A DNA stretch of 64,000 bases from Atopobiaceae bacterium (GTDB lineage: Bacteria; Actinomycetota; Coriobacteriia; Coriobacteriales; Atopobiaceae): the NCBI GenBank assembly GCA_030525685.1, contig JAUNEG010000014.1, positions 1 through 64,000 on the forward strand, read 5' to 3'. The notes under the pieces were generated by a model. That model made no database searches. It was not told the origin of the DNA and saw only the letters and a list, made by a program, of their open reading frames with translations. Positions 25,314 through 34,273 of the stretch are shown here, in pieces. Positions within the stretch are counted from its first letter, which is position 1. Each line of letters begins with the position of its first letter. Position numbers and translations under genes: made by a program.

Positions 25314-26252
25314 ATGAGGGACCTTGAGCCCTCGGTTCCCAGGACGCCGGCGCAGGCGGTTCTGAGAATCGTCTCGATCCTCATGGCCCTCATCGGCGTC
25401 GCCGTGCTGGCTGGCGGTCTCGTCGTTCTTGTCCCGAGCGTCATCGGCGGCACCGACTTCTGGGCGGCCGTCACCTTTGGCACCATGATCGTCGTTGCGG
25501 CGGGCCTGCTCATCCTCACCGCGGTGCTCGGTCTTCTCGCCTCCAACAACTCGGCGCGCGTCGGGCCGTATCGGTTCCTGTGCTACCTCGTTGGCCTCGC
25601 TGTTCTCGTGGCCATCATCTGGGGCTGGGGCTTGGGGACGTTCATCCTGTTCAACCCCATCGTCCTCACGGTCACGATCGTCTACGTGCTCGTATGCTCG
25701 CGCCTGGCCGACAAGGTAAAGGAGGAGCATGACAGGGGCGTGACCGGTGAGACCTTCCTGCACTCCCGTCACCAGCGCGTGCTCCACATCCTATCGGAGC
25801 TCACCATCCTGAAGGGTGCGCTTACCCTCGTGGTGGTTGCGGTGCTTGGCGCCGCCCTTCTCGTCTACGGGGAGGGCGAGAAGGCCGTCATCTCGGGAAT
25901 CACCCTCACAGTCACCGGGGAGGTGTACGCGCTCGTCGTCTTCGGCGGCATCGCCGCGGCGGCGAGCATCGGCATCGGCTGCCTTGGCATCTGGGGTTCA
26001 AACCGGCCCGCCAGGGTGCGCCCGTTTCTCGCCCTTGCGGCGATCGCCCTCGCACTCGACCTGATCCAGGCGGTGGTGCGCCTTGTCGACCGCGGCCTCT
26101 ACGGCCTTTCGTTCGACCTCGTCCTCGACACGCTCTTCATGGCGTCCTGCGTGTATCTTGCGATTCGTGTTGACCGCCAGGGCAAGGTGCTTCCGGCCGA
26201 CGGGGCGGAGGCGACCGCGGCCTCCGGTGTCCCGGCAGACGGAAGGGAATGA
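25314..26252 (+). CDS. Membrane protein with an internal four-helix duplication
   Basis: A 312-residue protein with about eight hydrophobic segments in two groups. Each half ends in a similar loop, LASNNSARVGPYRFLCYL (about residue 78) and WGSNRPARVRPFLALAAI (about residue 228), which indicates an ancient internal duplication. A charged cytoplasmic linker (DKVKEEHDRGVTGE) lies between the halves. No family with known function is recognised. ATG at 25314 follows AGGGAGGAGG. Its stop overlaps the amylase start (ATGA), so the two are cotranscribed. Confidence 0.75.
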   Translation: MRDLEPSVPRTPAQAVLRIVSILMALIGVAVLAGGLVVLVPSVIGGTDFWAAVTFGTMIVVAAGLLILTAVLGLLASNNSARVGPYRFLCYLVGLAVLVAIIWGWGLGTFILFNPIVLTVTIVYVLVCSRLADKVKEEHDRGVTGETFLHSRHQRVLHILSELTILKGALTLVVVAVLGAALLVYGEGEKAVISGITLTVTGEVYALVVFGGIAAAASIGIGCLGIWGSNRPARVRPFLALAAIALALDLIQAVVRLVDRGLYGLSFDLVLDTLFMASCVYLAIRVDRQGKVLPADGAEATAASGVPADGRE

Positions 26253-27775
26253 ACGTGAACGGAACCATGCTCCAGGGCTTCTCCTGGTATCTCCCCGTGG
26301 ACGGCTCGCACTGGCGGCGCATCGCCGAGCAGGCCGCCGACTTTGCCTACCAGGGCATCACCGCCGTGTGGCTGCCGCCCGCCTACAAGGCCGAGAAGGG
26401 CGCCGAGGACGTGGGCTACGGTGTCTACGACACCTACGACCTCGGCGAGTTTGACCAGAAGGGGACCGTTCGCACCAAGTACGGCACCCGCGAGGAGTAC
26501 GAGGCCGCGGTGCGGGCGCTGCAGGCAAACGGCATCCAGGCCCTGGCGGACATCGTGCTCAACCAGCGCCTCGGCGCGGACGGCTGCGAGGACGTGGTCG
26601 CGCGCGAGGTGCAGTCCAACAACCGCGAGGTCGTGCTCGGCGACGCGCAGACCATCTCCGCGTGGACGCGCTTCTCGTTCCCCGGTCGTGCGGGCGCCTA
26701 CTCTGACTTCACCTGGGACTGGACGTGCTTCCACGGCGTGGACTGGGACGACAAGGCCAAGCGCAAGGCCATCTTCCTCTTTGACGGCAAGCACTGGGAC
26801 AGCGCCGTGGACCGCACGGAGAACGCCAACTACGACTACCTCATGGGCGCCGATGTGGACGTGAACGACCCGCGCGTCTTTGACGAGCTCGTGCGCTGGG
26901 GCTGCTGGTACGTGGACGCCTGCGGGCTGGACGGCTTCCGCCTTGACGCGCTCAAGCACATCGACCGGGGCTTCTACCTGCGCTGGCTCGACGCCGTGCG
27001 CAAGCACGCCGGGCGCGAGCTCTTCTGCGTGGGCGAGTACTGGGGCCGCACGGCTGACGAGCTCACGGCCTACCTGGGCGCCGAGAAGACCCTCTCGCTC
27101 TTTGACGTGCCGCTGCACTACAACCTCTACCGCGCAAGCTGCTCCAACGGTGACGTGGACCTCTCCAAGATCTTCTCGGGCACGCTCGTGGAGCGCGACC
27201 CGGTGCACGCCGTCACCTTTGCAGAGAACCACGACACGCAGCCCGGCCAGGCGCTTCAGTCCTTTGTCCAGACGTGGTTCAAGCCGTCCGCCTACGCGCT
27301 GATCCTGCTGCGCGAGGCCGGCTACCCCTGCGTCTTCTACGGCGACCTCTACGGCATGCCCAACGACGGCAACATCCCCGCCGTGCGCGAGCTGCCGCTG
27401 CTGATGGAGATTCGTCGCCGCCTTGCCTACGGCACGCAGCACGACTTCCTGGACTCGCCGGACGTGATCGGCTGGACGCGCGAGGGCGACGCCGAGCACG
27501 AGGGCAGCGGCGTAGCTGTGGTCCTCACCGATCGCGACGGCGGCGAGAAGCGCATGTTCGTGGGCGCGGGCCACGCCGGCGAGACCTGGGCCTGCGTGGT
27601 GGGCGAGCAGGACGACGTGGTGGTGGACGCCGAGGGCTGGGCGACGTTCCGCACGCTCGGGGGGCGCCTCTCGGTCTACCTGCCGGAGAAGACCGCCGAT
27701 GCGCTGGAGAACGACCGTCAGCTCCACCGCATCGCCCGCGAGATCGCGGAGGACACCGAGGAGATGCGCGCGTAG
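26249..27775 (+). CDS. Cytoplasmic alpha-amylase (GH13)
   Basis: A 508-residue glycoside hydrolase family 13 enzyme without signal peptide, resembling the cytoplasmic alpha-amylase type (E. coli AmyA group). It would cut alpha-1,4-glucans such as glycogen or imported maltodextrins. The catalytic residues are visible: nucleophile D233 in GFRLDALKHI, acid/base E263 in VGEYW and transition-state aspartate D329 in ENHDTQPGQ. Residues 1-380 form the barrel, and the end is a C-terminal beta domain. It is translationally coupled to the preceding membrane protein gene. A GC-rich hairpin follows. Confidence 0.93.
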   Translation: MNVNGTMLQGFSWYLPVDGSHWRRIAEQAADFAYQGITAVWLPPAYKAEKGAEDVGYGVYDTYDLGEFDQKGTVRTKYGTREEYEAAVRALQANGIQALADIVLNQRLGADGCEDVVAREVQSNNREVVLGDAQTISAWTRFSFPGRAGAYSDFTWDWTCFHGVDWDDKAKRKAIFLFDGKHWDSAVDRTENANYDYLMGADVDVNDPRVFDELVRWGCWYVDACGLDGFRLDALKHIDRGFYLRWLDAVRKHAGRELFCVGEYWGRTADELTAYLGAEKTLSLFDVPLHYNLYRASCSNGDVDLSKIFSGTLVERDPVHAVTFAENHDTQPGQALQSFVQTWFKPSAYALILLREAGYPCVFYGDLYGMPNDGNIPAVRELPLLMEIRRRLAYGTQHDFLDSPDVIGWTREGDAEHEGSGVAVVLTDRDGGEKRMFVGAGHAGETWACVVGEQDDVVVDAEGWATFRTLGGRLSVYLPEKTADALENDRQLHRIAREIAEDTEEMRA

Positions 27776-27806
27776 CGCCCCGGTTCCGGAATCTCGTAAC
27801 GAGAAG

Positions 27807-27841
27807 GGCCGCGCGCTCCCGTCATCTGGGGGCGCGCGGCC
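27807..27841 (+). terminator. GC-rich hairpin after the amylase gene
   Basis: GGCCGCGCGCTCCC (27807-27820) pairs with GGGGGCGCGCGGCC (27828-27841). Long stem, small loop, but no T-run; probable transcript end between convergent genes. Confidence 0.6.
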
Positions 27842-27990
27842 GTCGGTTATGCGCAACCGCGACGGTTATGCGCAGTCGCGACGGTTATGTACAGGCTGCG
27901 ATGACACGGTTTTCTCGGCCGGAGCGTCTACCTGCGACTTTGCGAGAAGGAGCGGTGCGCACAACCGTCAGCATTGCGCATAACCGTCAG
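27841..27990. repeat. Repeat array: three direct and two inverted 19-bp-period units
   Basis: Direct units begin at 27841 (CGTCGGTTATGCGCAACCG), 27860 (CGACGGTTATGCGCAGTCG) and 27879 (CGACGGTTATGTACAGG), exactly 19 bases apart. Inverted units are TGCGCACAACCGTCA (about 27956-27970) and TGCGCATAACCGTCAG (about 27975-27990), also 19 apart. The centre carries TTCTCG and CGAGAA. It lies between the convergent amylase and pepV genes. Confidence 0.75.
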
Positions 27991-28003
27991 TGTAGAGAGT
28001 TGC

Positions 28004-29422
28004 CTACAGGTCAAGCTCCATGAGGCGGGCGATCGAGACGATGTAGATCTTGAGCGCGCGGCGCATGGCCTCCTCGGAGACGCCCTCGTCGGGGCCGTGC
28101 TCGCCGCCGACCCACTCCGGCAGCTCGTCGGCGGGGTCCTGCGGGCCAAAGGCGCAGGCGCGGGCAAAGTGGCGCGCGTAGGTGCCGCCGCCGATCGTGA
28201 ACGCCCTGCCCTCGCGGCCCGTGTACTCGGCGTACGTATCGAGAAGCGCGTGGATCTCCGGACTCTCGGGGCTGATGTAGAAGGGCTTCTCGCCGCGGCC
28301 GGGCTCGTAGGTGCAGCCGTGGGCCGCGGCCAGCTCGGCGAGGCGGGCGGTGATCTGGTCGGCGGTGGTGGAGGTGGGGAAGCGCGAGTCCACGGTCTGC
28401 GTGAAGCGGCCGTCCACGGTGCGCACGACGCCCGCCACGAGCGTGAGGTCGCCGAACTTGTCGTCGGTGGCGGCGACGCCGGCGGCGCGGCCGTAGGCGT
28501 CCTCGGTGAGGGTAACGAGAAGCTCGAGGAAGCTGCGCTCGCCCTCGCCCGCGAGGTCGTTGGCGAGCAGGTAGCGCGCGAGCACGCCGATCGCGTTGAC
28601 GCTGCCGGCGGGCATCGAGGCGTGGCCGCCGATGCCGGTGGCCGTCACGCGCGCGAGGCCGTCGCCGGCGGGCTCGACCGCGATGCGCTCCACGGCGGGT
28701 AGGGCGGCGGCGTCGGCGCGCACGAGCGCGGCGGCCTTGCCGGGGATGGCGTTGGAGACGGTGCCGCCGGAAAGATCCACGATCTTCTCGCCCGCCACGA
28801 CGCCCGACGTGAACTCGCCGCCGTAGAGGCCCTTCTCGCCGCAGATGAGCGGGAACTCGGCGTCGGGGGAGAAGCAGAAGAGCGGCTCGGGGTAGCGCTC
28901 GAGGTAGTACGGCACGTCGCCCATGCCGGTCTCCTCGTTGTTGCCGATGATGCAGCGCAGCGTGTAGGGCAGCTCGCGGCCGGCGGCGGCGCGGCGCGCG
29001 AAGAAGTGGGCTGCGTAGAGCGAGAGCACGAAGGGGCCCTTGTCGTCGGCCACGCCGCGGCCGATCAGCATGCCGTCCTTGCGCGTGACGGCGAGCGGCG
29101 GGAAGTTCCAGCCCTCGCCGGTGGGCACGATGTCGGTGTGGGCGATCGTGGCGACGTAGCGCTCGGGGCCGGAGGCGCCGGGGACGTCGGCAAAGCCGAG
29201 GTAGCCGTCGAGGTCAGTGACCTGGAGGCCCAGGCGCTCCGCCATGCGCTCGGCCTCGACGAGGGCGTCGTTTGCGGCGGGGCCCCAGGGCTTGTCGGGC
29301 TCGGCGTGCTCGAGGTCCTCCACGGAGTCGTGGCGCACGAGGCGGTCCATGTCCTTGACGACGTCCTCCCAGACCTCGTCCACGTAGGCGTCCACCTCGC
29401 GCTTGAGCTGCTCGTCGATCAT
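28004..29422 (-). CDS. pepV: M20 family dipeptidase (PepV-like)
   Basis: A 472-residue zinc peptidase of the PepV/Sapep type that cuts dipeptides in the cytoplasm. Expected metal ligands are the His of IAHTDIVP, the bridging Asp of GRGVADDKGP, the Glu pair of NNEETG, the Asp of SPDAEFP and the C-terminal His of GGEHGPDE. The lid domain occupies about residues 190-380. ATG at 29422 lies behind GGGAGGA. It is convergent with the amylase gene. Confidence 0.92.
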   Translation of the reverse strand: MIDEQLKREVDAYVDEVWEDVVKDMDRLVRHDSVEDLEHAEPDKPWGPAANDALVEAERMAERLGLQVTDLDGYLGFADVPGASGPERYVATIAHTDIVPTGEGWNFPPLAVTRKDGMLIGRGVADDKGPFVLSLYAAHFFARRAAAGRELPYTLRCIIGNNEETGMGDVPYYLERYPEPLFCFSPDAEFPLICGEKGLYGGEFTSGVVAGEKIVDLSGGTVSNAIPGKAAALVRADAAALPAVERIAVEPAGDGLARVTATGIGGHASMPAGSVNAIGVLARYLLANDLAGEGERSFLELLVTLTEDAYGRAAGVAATDDKFGDLTLVAGVVRTVDGRFTQTVDSRFPTSTTADQITARLAELAAAHGCTYEPGRGEKPFYISPESPEIHALLDTYAEYTGREGRAFTIGGGTYARHFARACAFGPQDPADELPEWVGGEHGPDEGVSEEAMRRALKIYIVSIARLMELDL

Positions 29423-29497
29423 GCGTCCTCCCTGAGCGTGGCGGTTCTTCTCGCCGACCATCTTAGCGCTGCGACAGCGTGCCGAAGCCCGCGTTGA

Positions 29498-29728
29498 GGG
29501 TTTGGGTTCGGAAAGTGGGGGACGCGGGGCTCACTTTTCGCAAAACCGCAGGTAACAAGTTCCAAAGTTGATCAATTCGAAGATTTTGACGCATTCTCGA
29601 ACCCAAACCGTTTTCGGGTTTGGGTTCGCTGCGGCTCCCGAATTGGTTTCATTTCTGCAAAACCGCAGGTAACAGATTCACAGTTTGATAAATGAGGTCC
29701 TCAGGAGGGGAAACTCGAACCCAAACCC
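29498..29728. repeat. Two tandem copies of a 112-bp inverted-repeat element
   Basis: Copy A is 29498-29609 and copy B 29616-29728. Each begins GGGTTTGGGTTCG and ends CGAACCCAAACC. About 42 bases into each lies the conserved CAAAACCGCAGGTAACA, followed by an AGTTTGAT-like word; the rest differs. So these are two diverged copies of one element rather than a recent duplication. Copy B ends 23 bp before the hemolysin III gene. The 329-base gap holds no gene. Confidence 0.85.
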
Positions 29729-29751
29729 GTCGGGGGGCGCCGGACGAGCGT

Positions 29752-30438
29752 CTACACCACGAACAGAAGCGCGGCGAGCGTGATGCAGACGCTGCCGGCG
29801 AGCGTGAACAGGTGGAAGACAAAGTGCAGGTAGGGCACCTTCTTGATGGCGTAGAAGACCGCGCCCACGGTATAGCTGAGCCCGCCGGCCAGAAGCAGCC
29901 AGAACGCGGGGGGTGCCAGGAGCTCCCAGAGGTCGCCGATGTGGAAGACCACGAGCCAGCCCATGAGGACGTAGATCAGCGCGGTGAGCCAGGCGGGCTG
30001 GCGCTCGCGCAGCAGGCATTCGGCGACGATTCCCACCACGGCCACGCCCCATACCGCGCAGCACAGCACGAGCCCGCTGCGATCGGCCAGCGTCACCAGC
30101 GAGAAGGGCGCGTAGCTCCCGGCGATGAGCAGGTAGATGCCGCAGTGGTCGAGCACGCGGAAGACCACCTTGGCCTTCTCGGGCGCGAGCGCGTGGTAGA
30201 GCGTGGAGAAGAGGTACTCGACGATGAGCGAGACGCCCATGATGATGGCGGCCGCCAGACGCACGCCGCCGCCGTGCGAGACGGCCATCACGATGAGCAG
30301 GACGAGCGCGGCGATGCCGAGAAGGACGCCGACCCCGTGGCTCACCGAGTTGGCGATCTCCTCGCCGAGCGAGTAGAGCCGCTTTCGCAGGGGGCGCCGT
30401 GCGTCGGTGGCGGCGGTCGAGCTGGTTGAGTCCGTCAT
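29752..30438 (-). CDS. Hemolysin III family membrane protein (YqfA/PAQR-like)
   Basis: A 228-residue protein with seven hydrophobic helices, the size and pattern of hemolysin III/YqfA proteins of the PAQR superfamily. Family signatures are SLGEEIANSVSHGVG near residue 25, STLYHAL, RVLDHCGIYLLIAGSYAPF, and the late histidine block VPYLHFVFHLFTLAGS that should bind a metal. The name hemolysin is historical; a membrane-lipid related role is inferred from relatives. ATG at 30438 follows GAGGAGGGA. Confidence 0.9.
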   Translation of the reverse strand: MTDSTSSTAATDARRPLRKRLYSLGEEIANSVSHGVGVLLGIAALVLLIVMAVSHGGGVRLAAAIIMGVSLIVEYLFSTLYHALAPEKAKVVFRVLDHCGIYLLIAGSYAPFSLVTLADRSGLVLCCAVWGVAVVGIVAECLLRERQPAWLTALIYVLMGWLVVFHIGDLWELLAPPAFWLLLAGGLSYTVGAVFYAIKKVPYLHFVFHLFTLAGSVCITLAALLFVV

Positions 30439-30470
30439 GGTCCCTCCTCGGGCGAGGGTCAGGTCGGGGG

Positions 30471-30476
30471 TATAAT
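30471..30476 (+). promoter_or_regulatory. Consensus -10 box (TATAAT)
   Basis: A perfect TATAAT between the divergent hemolysin III gene and the membrane protein pair to the right. The -35 position holds GC-rich sequence without a clear match. Confidence 0.5.
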
Positions 30477-30538
30477 GACCCGGTCATTTCCGTTCGCTCG
30501 GGGAAAGCATACCCCTCCGTCCCGTCTGGGGGCCCGAT

Positions 30539-31024
30539 TTGAAGAGATCGACGTTTGTCGGGAACCTCGTCGCGTGGGTCGTCGTCGCGGCGGCATGCTG
30601 CGCGTTTCTCGCCTGGTACCACCTGACCGAGTTCGACGTGGTCGCAGCGGCCATCGGCGACTCGCCGCTCGTGCAGCTCGGCGTGGTCGCCGCCGCGCCG
30701 CTTCTGCTCTACGCCATCGGCGTGCTGCTCGGCATCGCGCTCATGTGGTTCAAGAAGATCCTCGTGGGCCGCGTCGCCAAGCGCGTCTGCCTGGTCATCG
30801 GCCTGCTCGCGCTCGCCTTCATACTGCTCGCCGCCCTGCCCGTGCTCCTGCCCGACGCGGCGGACTCGCTGATGGGCCCCGTCGTGGTGGTGGTCTACGT
30901 CTCCATGGTGGCGCCGCCGCTCATCATGATGCTCGGGTTCGCCTATGCCGTGGGCTGCGCCGGCGTCGACACGTCCCGCCGCGGCCCCTTCGCCAAGTAC
31001 CTGCCCGACGACCACTTCGAGTAA
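30539..31024 (+). CDS. Small membrane protein of unknown function
   Basis: A 161-residue protein with four predicted transmembrane segments (about residues 7-26, 43-68, 80-105 and 112-140) and a short charged C-terminus. I recognise no family. The start is taken as TTG at 30539 with a weak GGGGG behind it; no better start lies nearby. It is followed after 12 bases by another membrane protein gene with a good RBS, so the pair is an operon. Confidence 0.65.
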   Translation: MKRSTFVGNLVAWVVVAAACCAFLAWYHLTEFDVVAAAIGDSPLVQLGVVAAAPLLLYAIGVLLGIALMWFKKILVGRVAKRVCLVIGLLALAFILLAALPVLLPDAADSLMGPVVVVVYVSMVAPPLIMMLGFAYAVGCAGVDTSRRGPFAKYLPDDHFE

Positions 31025-31036
31025 GCGGAGAAGAGC

Positions 31037-31648
31037 ATGGAGCTCGCAATCGTCTACCTGCTCGTCAACATCGTCGTCGGCGCCCTGGCCTGCTTCTTCG
31101 GGAAGCGCCTGTTCTACGTGGTGCTGGGCCTGCTGGTGTTTCTCGGCGTGTTCAACGTCGCGCTCTCGTCCACGGACGGCTCCGTCGTCTCGTTCGTGGT
31201 CGCCGCCGTGCTCGGCGTGGTCGCGGCGCTGCTGTCCAAGTTCGTCTACAAGGCCGGCGTCTTCCTCGTGGGCTTTGCCGCGGGCGCGGCGCTGGGGTTC
31301 GTGGTCACGATGCAGCTGCCCTCCGAGGCCGCCGACTTCCTCGGCGTGATCATGGTGGCGGCGGGCGTGCTCCTGGGTCTTGCCGCCGCCCACTGGTCCG
31401 ACCTCGCCGTGCGCCTGGGCACCGCCTGGACCGGCGCGACGTTCGTGGCGCCCAACCTCCTCGCCGCGGGGCTCGCGTTCCCGGCGCTCGTCGCCCTCGC
31501 CGTCCCCGGCGACGCCACCGCCACTTTCGACGCCCTCTCCGCCTACATCGGCGGCGACTTCGCCGCGGCGAACGGCGCGGCGATCCTCGTCGCTACGATC
31601 GTGCTGGCCGTGGCCGGCGTCATCGTCCAGGGCCGCCAGAAGGACTAG
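31037..31648 (+). CDS. Membrane protein of unknown function (TMEM198/DUF4203-like)
   Basis: A 203-residue protein with six or seven hydrophobic segments and glycine-rich faces (FLVGFAAGAALGFVVT), a pattern like DUF4203/TMEM198 proteins; that comparison is by eye and tentative. ATG at 31037 follows GCGGAGAAG. Second gene of a two-gene operon with the preceding membrane protein. Confidence 0.7.
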   Translation: MELAIVYLLVNIVVGALACFFGKRLFYVVLGLLVFLGVFNVALSSTDGSVVSFVVAAVLGVVAALLSKFVYKAGVFLVGFAAGAALGFVVTMQLPSEAADFLGVIMVAAGVLLGLAAAHWSDLAVRLGTAWTGATFVAPNLLAAGLAFPALVALAVPGDATATFDALSAYIGGDFAAANGAAILVATIVLAVAGVIVQGRQKD

Positions 31649-31667
31649 GGTCCGTCGACGCGGCCCC

Positions 31668-31697
31668 TTGCCCGCATTGTGTCGTTTGTGCTAACGT
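31668..31697 (+). promoter_or_regulatory. Candidate promoter of the met leader/metNIQ operon
   Basis: TTGCCC (31668-31673) and TAACGT (31692-31697) are 18 bases apart. The predicted transcript start falls at or within a few bases of the leader-peptide ATG at 31705, so the leader could be translated from a leaderless message. An alternative -10 is TATCCA at 31697-31702. Confidence 0.45.
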
Positions 31698-31704
31698 ATC
31701 CAGC

Positions 31705-31821
31705 ATGAAGAGTGCTGTCGCACATATCACGATGATGGTGGTCATGGAGATGCCCAAGCCCGGGCACTCTGCCGTGTCGTGCGCACGTCGCACGGACGGG
31801 GAGACCGGGCGCCTTCACTAG
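31705..31821 (+). CDS. Putative methionine-rich leader peptide upstream of metNIQ
   Basis: A 38-codon open frame beginning MKSAVAHITMMVVMEMPKP. Five of the first 16 codons are ATG (positions 1, 10, 11, 14, 16). The frame ends 55 bases before metN. RNA pairings that could exclude each other are visible: AGAGTGC (31709-31715) with GCACTCT (31764-31770), GGAGACC with GGTCGTCTCC around the leader stop, and GGGAGG-CCTCCC near 31839-31853. This is the layout of translation-controlled attenuation, with ribosome stalling at Met codons when charged tRNA-Met is scarce. It is inferred only from sequence; no known Met leader of this form is claimed. Confidence 0.5.
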   Translation: MKSAVAHITMMVVMEMPKPGHSAVSCARRTDGETGRLH

Positions 31822-31876
31822 GTCGTCTCCGGCGGGAGGCGTCCTCCCACCCACGTCATCGAGCGGAGCCTCGCGC

Positions 31877-32618
<742 letters not shown>

Positions 32619-32626
<8 letters not shown>

Positions 32627-33299
32627 TGCTCTGAGTGCGTTTCTCGCCGAGTACGGCGAGCTCCTGGTGGAGGGCACGGGCTCTACCGTCGTCATGGTGC
32701 TCGTCCCGACGGCCATCTCCTACGTGATCGGCCTTGCCCTGGGCGTGGTGCTCTACCTGACCGCGCAGGGGTCGCTCCGCCCCATGCCCGTGCTCAACGC
32801 GGTGCTCGGCTGGGTGGTCAACATCCTCCGCTCGTTCCCGTTCATCGTGCTCATGGTGTTCATCATCCCGTTCACGCGCCTCGTCATGGGCACGGGCTCG
32901 GGCATCCTGGGCACGATCCCGCCGCTCGTGCTGTCCGCGTCGCCCTTCATCGCGCGCATGATTGAGCAGTCGCTCGCCGAGGTCCCGCGCGAGAGCGTCG
33001 AGGCCGTCGAGGCCTGCGGCGCGAGCACCCCGCGCATCGTGTTCTCGGCGCTTCTGCCCGAGGCGCTGCCCTCGATCGTGCGCGGTGTCGCCGTCGTGCT
33101 GATCTCGGTCCTGGGCTACACCGCCATGGCGGGTGCCATCGGAGCCGGCGGCCTGGGTGACATCGCCATCCGATTCGGCTACTACCGCTACCAGACCGAC
33201 GTCATGGTCGCCGCGGTGATCATCCTGATTGCCATGGTCCAGATCATCCAGAGCGTCTGCGACCTCGTCGCGCGCCGCGTCGACCATCGAATCCAGTAA
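32619..33299 (+). CDS. metI: Methionine ABC transporter permease
   Basis: A 226-residue permease with five transmembrane segments. The coupling-helix EAA motif is seen as EVPRESVEAVEACGASTPRI followed by LPEALPSIVRG, as in MetI. GAIGAGGLGDIAIRFGYYRYQTDVM is a MetI-type block. ATG at 32619 (GAGAGGG upstream) is preferred over TTG at 32610. The gene starts inside the metN end and is followed by metQ after 23 bases. Confidence 0.93.
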
Positions 33300-33322
33300 C
33301 CTCGTCCGAAAGGAACGCCATC

Positions 33323-34180
33323 ATGTCGAACCTCTCCATCACTCGCCGCTCGCTCCTCGCCGCTGCCGCCGCGCTGGCAGCCGCCCCGCTCGCCGCCTGC
33401 GGCGGAGCTCCCGCCAAGCAGGGCTCCGACCCCGCCGAGACGGCCTCCGAGCCGCTCGTCATCGGCGCGACGCCGAGCCCCCACGCCGAGATCCTGAACG
33501 ACTACGCCGCGCCGCTGCTCGAGGAGCAGGGCGTCACGCTCGACGTGCGCGAGATGACCGACTACCCGCGCATCAACGCCGACACCGTCACCGGTGACCT
33601 GGACTGCAACTACTACCAGCACATCCAGTACCTCGACAACTACAACGAGGAGAACGGATCCGACCTCGTGAACGTCGCCGGCATCCACTACGAGCCCATG
33701 GGCGTCTTCCCGGGCAAGTCGAGCGACATCGACTCCGTCGCGGACGGCGCCGTCATCTCGGTGCCCAACGACCCCACGAACGAGGGTCGTGCGCTCATGC
33801 TGCTCCAGGACCTCGGCCTCATCACGCTCGACGAGGCGGCCGGCTACGAGGCCACCGCGAAGGACATCGTCGACAACCCGCACAACCTGGAGATCCTGGA
33901 GCAGGAGGCGGCGGTGCTCCCCGCGACGCTCGCCGACGTCGACTTCTCGATCATCAACGGCAACTATGCGATCGACGCCGGCTTCCGCATCGAGGACGCG
34001 GTCGCCGTCGAGAACGCCGAGTCCACCGCCATCCGCGAGCAGTACGTGAACATCATCGTCACGCGCCCCGAGCTCGAGGACGACCCGCGCATCGCCGCGC
34101 TCGTCGACGTGCTCAAGACCGACGACTTCAAGGCGTACCTGGAGGAGACCTTCGGCGAGAGCGTCCAGGCCGCCTTCTAG
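33323..34180 (+). CDS. metQ: Methionine-binding lipoprotein
   Basis: A 285-residue NlpA/MetQ-type substrate-binding lipoprotein. The signal peptide ends in the lipobox LAAC with lipidated C26. Characteristic blocks follow: VIGATPSPHAEIL, TDYPRINADTVTGDLDCNYYQHIQYLDNYN, HYEPMGVFPGK, ISVPNDPTNEGRALMLLQDLGLI and the closing FKAYLEETFGESVQAAF. It delivers methionine to MetNI at the outer face of the membrane. RBS GAAAGGAA precedes ATG at 33323. Confidence 0.95.
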   Translation: MSNLSITRRSLLAAAAALAAAPLAACGGAPAKQGSDPAETASEPLVIGATPSPHAEILNDYAAPLLEEQGVTLDVREMTDYPRINADTVTGDLDCNYYQHIQYLDNYNEENGSDLVNVAGIHYEPMGVFPGKSSDIDSVADGAVISVPNDPTNEGRALMLLQDLGLITLDEAAGYEATAKDIVDNPHNLEILEQEAAVLPATLADVDFSIINGNYAIDAGFRIEDAVAVENAESTAIREQYVNIIVTRPELEDDPRIAALVDVLKTDDFKAYLEETFGESVQAAF

Positions 34181-34221
34181 GCGGCGGGCGACAAACCCGA
34201 GCTGCCCTCGGGGGCATGCGC

Positions 34222-34260
34222 GGCGGGAGGGGCCTCGATGGTCCCTCCCGCCCTTCTTGT
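34222..34260 (+). terminator. Terminator of the metNIQ operon
   Basis: GGCGGGAGGGGCC (34222-34234) pairs with GGTCCCTCCCGCC (34240-34252) around a five-base loop, and CTTCTTGT follows. It may also help end the adhesin message arriving from the right. Confidence 0.8.
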
Positions 34261-34273
34261 CGACGCCTCCCGG

